Notes under the pieces: generated by a model
Seen by the model: only the letters and a program-made list of their open reading frames with translations
Database searches by the model: none
What the model was told of the DNA's origin: nothing
Shown: positions 60,881-64,000 of the stretch, piece after piece
How positions within the stretch are numbered: position 1 is the first letter of the stretch
Layout: every line of letters starts with the position of its first letter
Position numbers and translations under genes: made by a program
From: Leucobacter tenebrionis
GTDB taxonomy: Bacteria > Actinomycetota > Actinomycetes > Actinomycetales > Microbacteriaceae
Reading direction: 5' to 3'
Assembly (NCBI RefSeq): GCF_019884725.1
Contig: NZ_CP082322.1
Coordinates: 2,170,001 to 2,234,000, forward strand
Length of the DNA: 64,000 nucleotides

Positions 60881-62056
60881 ATGACGCAGTGGATCGACGC
60901 GATGTTCGTGCGAGGCGGCACGAGCAAGGGCGTCATGTTCGACGCAGCCGCGCTGCCGGGCGGTCTCGCACTGCCGGACGCCCTCGAACCGCTGGAACGC
61001 GAGCAGCGCGACCGTGTGCTGTGCGCCGCTCTCGGCTCGCCCGATCCCTACGGCAGGCAGCTCGACGGCATGGGCGGCGGGCTCTCGTCGCTCTCGAAGG
61101 CGATGATCGTCGCGGCCTCGAAGCGTCCCGGCGTCGACCTCGACTACACCTTCGCGCAGGTCGACATCGGCGAGGCGAGGGTCGACTACTCGGGCAACTG
61201 CGGCAACCTCTCGTCGGCGGTGGTGCCGTTCGCGCTCGCCGCGGGCCTCGTGCGCAGGCCCGACGGCGTACAGCGGTTCACCCTGCACAATCTGAACACC
61301 GCGAAGACCGTCGTGGCGGAGGTGCGGGTCGTGGACGGCGCGGCAGAGACCGCGGGCGATCTCGCCATTCCCGGAGTCGCGGGGAGCGGATCGCCGATCC
61401 ACCTCGTCTACCCCGACCCCGGCGGCAGCCGCAGCGCGGGCCTGCTGCCGAGCGGCGCGCCCGTCGAGCAGCTGCGGGTGGACGATCGCGCATTCACGGC
61501 CTCGATCGTCGATGCCGCGATCCCCCTCGTGGTGGTTCCCGCGGCCGAGTACGGACTCACCGCCGCCGAGCTGCCCGACGCGCTCGACGCCGACGCCGAG
61601 CTGGGTGCGCTGCTCGAGCAGGTGCGGCGCCGGGGCGCCGTGCGCGCGGGTCTCTGCGAGGATCCGGAGTCGGCGCCGCTCGCGGTGCCGAAGATCGTGC
61701 TCGTCGGCCCCGCGGCGGAGTCGACGCTGATCGACGGCACCGTGCTGCCCGCGGCCGATGCCGATGTGCTGGTGCGCCCCTTCTCGATGGGGCAGGCGCA
61801 CCGGGCGGTGCCCGGCACGGCCGCGATGTGCCTGGCGGCTGCGGCGCGGATCGCCGGCAGCGTGGTCTCGGACGCGCTCGGCTGCGGGGGAGCGCTTGCT
61901 CCCGGCCCGGGACAGACCTCGGAGGTGCGCCTTGCCACCGCCTCGGGTGTGGTCAGGGCCTCGGCGATGAGCGACGAGGAGGGCGGGATCGCCGAGACCG
62001 CGCTCGCCCGCACCGCTCGCGTGCTGATGCGCGGGCAGATCGCGATCGAAGTCTGA
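60881..62056 (+). CDS. PrpF family isomerase (4-oxalomesaconate tautomerase-like)
   Basis: A 391-residue protein of the PrpF/DapF-fold group. It opens IDAMFVRGGTSKGVMFD, has SGNCGNLSSAVVPFALAAGL with the active-site cysteine of the first half, and FSMGQAHRAVPGTAAM in the second. Relatives isomerise aconitate in the methylcitrate cycle (PrpF) or 4-oxalomesaconate in gallate and protocatechuate catabolism (GalD/LigU). No prpC/prpD or aromatic genes are close, so the substrate stays open. SD-like GGAGGGG lies before the ATG. Confidence 0.88.
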   Translation: MTQWIDAMFVRGGTSKGVMFDAAALPGGLALPDALEPLEREQRDRVLCAALGSPDPYGRQLDGMGGGLSSLSKAMIVAASKRPGVDLDYTFAQVDIGEARVDYSGNCGNLSSAVVPFALAAGLVRRPDGVQRFTLHNLNTAKTVVAEVRVVDGAAETAGDLAIPGVAGSGSPIHLVYPDPGGSRSAGLLPSGAPVEQLRVDDRAFTASIVDAAIPLVVVPAAEYGLTAAELPDALDADAELGALLEQVRRRGAVRAGLCEDPESAPLAVPKIVLVGPAAESTLIDGTVLPAADADVLVRPFSMGQAHRAVPGTAAMCLAAAARIAGSVVSDALGCGGALAPGPGQTSEVRLATASGVVRASAMSDEEGGIAETALARTARVLMRGQIAIEV

Positions 62057-62068
62057 GCAGCGCCCGCC

Positions 62069-62566
62069 TCAGAGCGCCGTCGCCGCGATGGTGCGCGTGG
62101 AGATCGCGAGGTGCAGGGCGGCCTCGGCCGCTTCCTTGCCCTTCGACTCGGGTGCGCCGGGGCGGCCCGAGCGGTCGAGCGCCTGCTGCTCGTCATCGGT
62201 GGTCAGCACACCGAAGCCCACGGGGCGGCGCGCGTCGAGCTGCACCCGCGTCAGCCCGTCGGTGACGGCGTTGCACACGTAATCGAAGTGCGGGGTCCCT
62301 CCGCGGATGATCACCCCGAGGCACACGGCGGCATCGAAGTCGCCTCCGCCCTCTTCCACCGGGGCCAGAGCCGTCTGCGCGGCGAGCGGCAGCTCGAACG
62401 CCCCGGCCACTCGGAACAGGGAGTGCTCGGCTCCGGCAGCGGCCACGGACTGCTGCGCTCCCTCGATCAGTGACGACATGACCTCGTCGTGCCAGCTGCC
62501 CGCGATGATCGCGATGCGCAGCCCGCTCGCGTCGACGGTGAGATCGGGGGCTCCTGCTCCACTCAT
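62069..62566 (-). CDS. ribH: 6,7-dimethyl-8-ribityllumazine synthase
   Basis: A 165-residue lumazine synthase, condensing DHBP with the ribitylaminouracil to the riboflavin precursor. RIAIIAGSWHDEVMSSLIEG, VAGAFELPLAAQ, GVIIRGGTPHFDYVCNAV and the catalytic His in that block are all present. It is last in the ribE-ribBA-ribH order on the minus strand, 39 nt after ribBA. Confidence 0.95.
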   Translation of the reverse strand: MSGAGAPDLTVDASGLRIAIIAGSWHDEVMSSLIEGAQQSVAAAGAEHSLFRVAGAFELPLAAQTALAPVEEGGGDFDAAVCLGVIIRGGTPHFDYVCNAVTDGLTRVQLDARRPVGFGVLTTDDEQQALDRSGRPGAPESKGKEAAEAALHLAISTRTIAATAL

Positions 62567-62605
62567 GGGATGCTCCTTCGGTCGGGTGTGTATTCGGGGT
62601 CTTCG

Positions 62606-63871
62606 CTACTGCTGCACGTCCGCGGGCAGTTCGTGGCCCATGCGGTCGCGCTTCGTCGCGAGGTAGCCCATGTTCTGCTCGGTGACGCCCACCACGAGCG
62701 GCACGCGCTCCGAGACCGTGATGCCGTGGGCCTCGAGCTGATGCACCTTGTCGGGGTTGTTGGTGAGCAGGCGCACCCGCTCGACGCCGAGCTCGGCGAG
62801 GATCTCGGCGGCAGCGGTGTAGTCGCGGTCATCGGCCGGCAGCCCGAGCTGCAGGTTGGCGTCGAGGGTGTCGCGCCCCTGCTCCTGCAGCTGGTAGGCG
62901 CGCAGCTTGTTGGCGAGGCCGATGCCCCGGCCTTCATGCCCGCGAAGGTATACGACGATGCCTCCGCGCTCCTGGATGAGGTCGAGGGCGGCGTCGAGCT
63001 GGGGGCCGCACTCGCATTTGAGCGAGCCGAACGCCTCGCCGGTGATGCACTCAGAGTGCACGCGCACGAGCGCCTCGTCACCGGGTGCGGAGCCGTCGGG
63101 GCCGGCCGCGATGAGCGCGAGATGGTCGATGCCCAGGCGCCGGTCGCGGTACGCGCGGGTCTGGAACTCGCCGTGCTCGGTCGGCAGCAGCGTCTCGGCG
63201 CGCAGGCTCACGCTGCGGTGCTGCGGCTGCTCGGCCGGCGCGTTCTCGGGTTCATGCTCGTTGAGGTATGCGATGAGCTGCTCGATGGTGATGACGGGGA
63301 TGCTCTCGCGCTCGCCCAGCTGGATCAGTTCGGGCAGACGCATCATCTCGCCGTCGTCGGCCACGATCTCGCCGATCACCGCGACGGGCCTGAGGCCGGC
63401 GAGGCGCATGAGCTCGACGCCGGCCTCCGTGTGGCCGTCACGGGCTCGAACGCCGCCGTCGACGGCGCGCAGCGGCAGGATGTGGCCGGGGCGGCGCACG
63501 TCGCCGGGGGTCGCGTTCGGATTGGCGAGGGCGCGCAGCGTGGTCGCGCGATCGCTCGCGCTGATGCCGGTGGTCACACCGTAGCTCGCGTCCACGGTCA
63601 CCGTGTAGGCGGTGGTGCGCAGGTCCTCGTTGCGCTCGACCATGATCGGAAGTTCGATCTGGTCGGCGATCTCGTTGGTCATCGGCGCGCACAGCAGCCC
63701 CGAGGAGTGATGCACCGTCCACGCGATCCACTCGGGGGTCGCGAGCTCGGCCGACAGGATCACGTCGCCCTCGTTCTCGCGATCCTCGTTGTCCGCGACG
63801 ATCACGGGCCGCCCCGCCCTGATCGCGGCGACCGCGTCTTCGATGCTGCTGATGCCTGGGGTGCTGGTCAT
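62606..63871 (-). CDS. ribBA: bifunctional 3,4-dihydroxy-2-butanone-4-phosphate synthase / GTP cyclohydrolase II
   Basis: A 421-residue fusion providing both starting points of riboflavin synthesis. The DHBPS half (residues 1-205) has the metal/substrate loop EDRENEGD (29-36) and THHS-like VHHSSGLLCAPM. The cyclohydrolase II half has the zinc site C-x10-C-x-C (CITGEAFGSLKCECGPQ) and RGHEGRGIGLANKL. Both active sites look intact. The start overlaps the preceding ribE stop by ATGA. Confidence 0.96.
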   Translation of the reverse strand: MTSTPGISSIEDAVAAIRAGRPVIVADNEDRENEGDVILSAELATPEWIAWTVHHSSGLLCAPMTNEIADQIELPIMVERNEDLRTTAYTVTVDASYGVTTGISASDRATTLRALANPNATPGDVRRPGHILPLRAVDGGVRARDGHTEAGVELMRLAGLRPVAVIGEIVADDGEMMRLPELIQLGERESIPVITIEQLIAYLNEHEPENAPAEQPQHRSVSLRAETLLPTEHGEFQTRAYRDRRLGIDHLALIAAGPDGSAPGDEALVRVHSECITGEAFGSLKCECGPQLDAALDLIQERGGIVVYLRGHEGRGIGLANKLRAYQLQEQGRDTLDANLQLGLPADDRDYTAAAEILAELGVERVRLLTNNPDKVHQLEAHGITVSERVPLVVGVTEQNMGYLATKRDRMGHELPADVQQ

Positions 63872-64000
63872 TGCTGGGTTCCTTCGGTCGTGGGGAAGAA
63901 GTTGCGCATGCGCGCCAGGTGGCGCGCGAGGATGTCGGTCTCGACGTTGACCCGGTCGCCGGGGGCGAGCGCGCCGAGTGTGGTCGCGGTGAGCGTCTCG
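63868..64000 (-). CDS. ribE: riboflavin synthase alpha subunit, C-terminal fragment at window edge
   Basis: The last 43 codons are visible (ETLTATTLGALAPGDRVNVE, then TDILARHLARM and a short tail ending GTQQ). TTLGALAPGDRVNVETDILAR is the conserved second-half motif of the alpha subunit. The gene continues beyond the window; its ATGA overlap with ribBA shows a rib operon. Confidence 0.88.
   Translation of the reverse strand, partial: ETLTATTLGALAPGDRVNVETDILARHLARMRNFFPTTEGTQQ

Overview
The window is high-GC DNA with short intergenic gaps, ATGA stop/start overlaps, frequent GTG starts and several genes that look leaderless, meaning a TANNNT hexamer 6-7 nt before the start codon and no Shine-Dalgarno. 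An Rv2578c-type radical SAM gene behind an actinobacterial LexA box, DUF3151, an ECF42 sigma factor with its DGPF partner, LysE/ArgP and a sortase-E type LAXTG signal point to an actinobacterium. The style suggests Microbacteriaceae, with Leucobacter as my best guess (inference, no database was searched). It looks like ordinary chromosome: I see no phage, no IS transposase and no CRISPR array.

Layout, left half. 0-2.2 kb: a YtxH/holin/DUF3618 membrane trio and a uroporphyrinogen-III synthase-like gene with a strong terminator. 2.2-10.6 kb: a nitroreductase, then a catabolic block (cyclase, ThDP enzyme and AEC transporter on the minus strand; TetR regulator; amidohydrolase and NhaC-type antiporter on the plus strand). 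10.7-13.8 kb: ArgP-LysE basic amino acid export pair and a threonine aldolase. 14.0-18.4 kb: an ABC exporter with a histidine kinase and response regulator, both carrying unusual low-complexity insertions. 18.7-23.8 kb: a sucrose/fructoside operon (LacY-type permease, GH32 hydrolase, PfkB kinase) with a divergent LacI regulator. 23.9-26.1 kb: GntR-ATPase-membrane protein operon. 26.2-29.7 kb: an MHS transporter, MBL hydrolase and LysR cassette bracketed by two nearly identical 131-139 bp direct repeats. 29.8-33.3 kb: ECF42 sigma/DGPF pair and a dicarboxylate symporter.

Layout, right half. 33.4-36.2 kb: YajQ, DUF3151, PurA and chorismate mutase. 36.3-38.3 kb: an SOS-box-controlled radical SAM gene facing a putative 3-methyladenine glycosylase. 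38.5-52.8 kb: a LuxR-type regulator followed by a 4163-residue exported repeat protein with about 23 DUF11-like modules and an LAITG anchor; this is the most striking object here. 52.9-57.2 kb: S4 protein, YigZ, HolB, a secreted S33 peptidase-like lipoprotein and tRNA-Thr(CGT). 57.4-62.1 kb: an acyltransferase, an ABC exporter and a PrpF-like isomerase. 62.1-64.0 kb: riboflavin genes ribE(partial)-ribBA-ribH.

A theme that crosses the window is a set of long, near-perfect inverted repeats in intergenic gaps, with 20-28 bp arms or one uninterrupted 44 bp palindrome. They sit between convergent, divergent and tandem genes alike, so termination alone does not explain them. Four share the outer arm AACGCGG...CCGCGTT or part of it.
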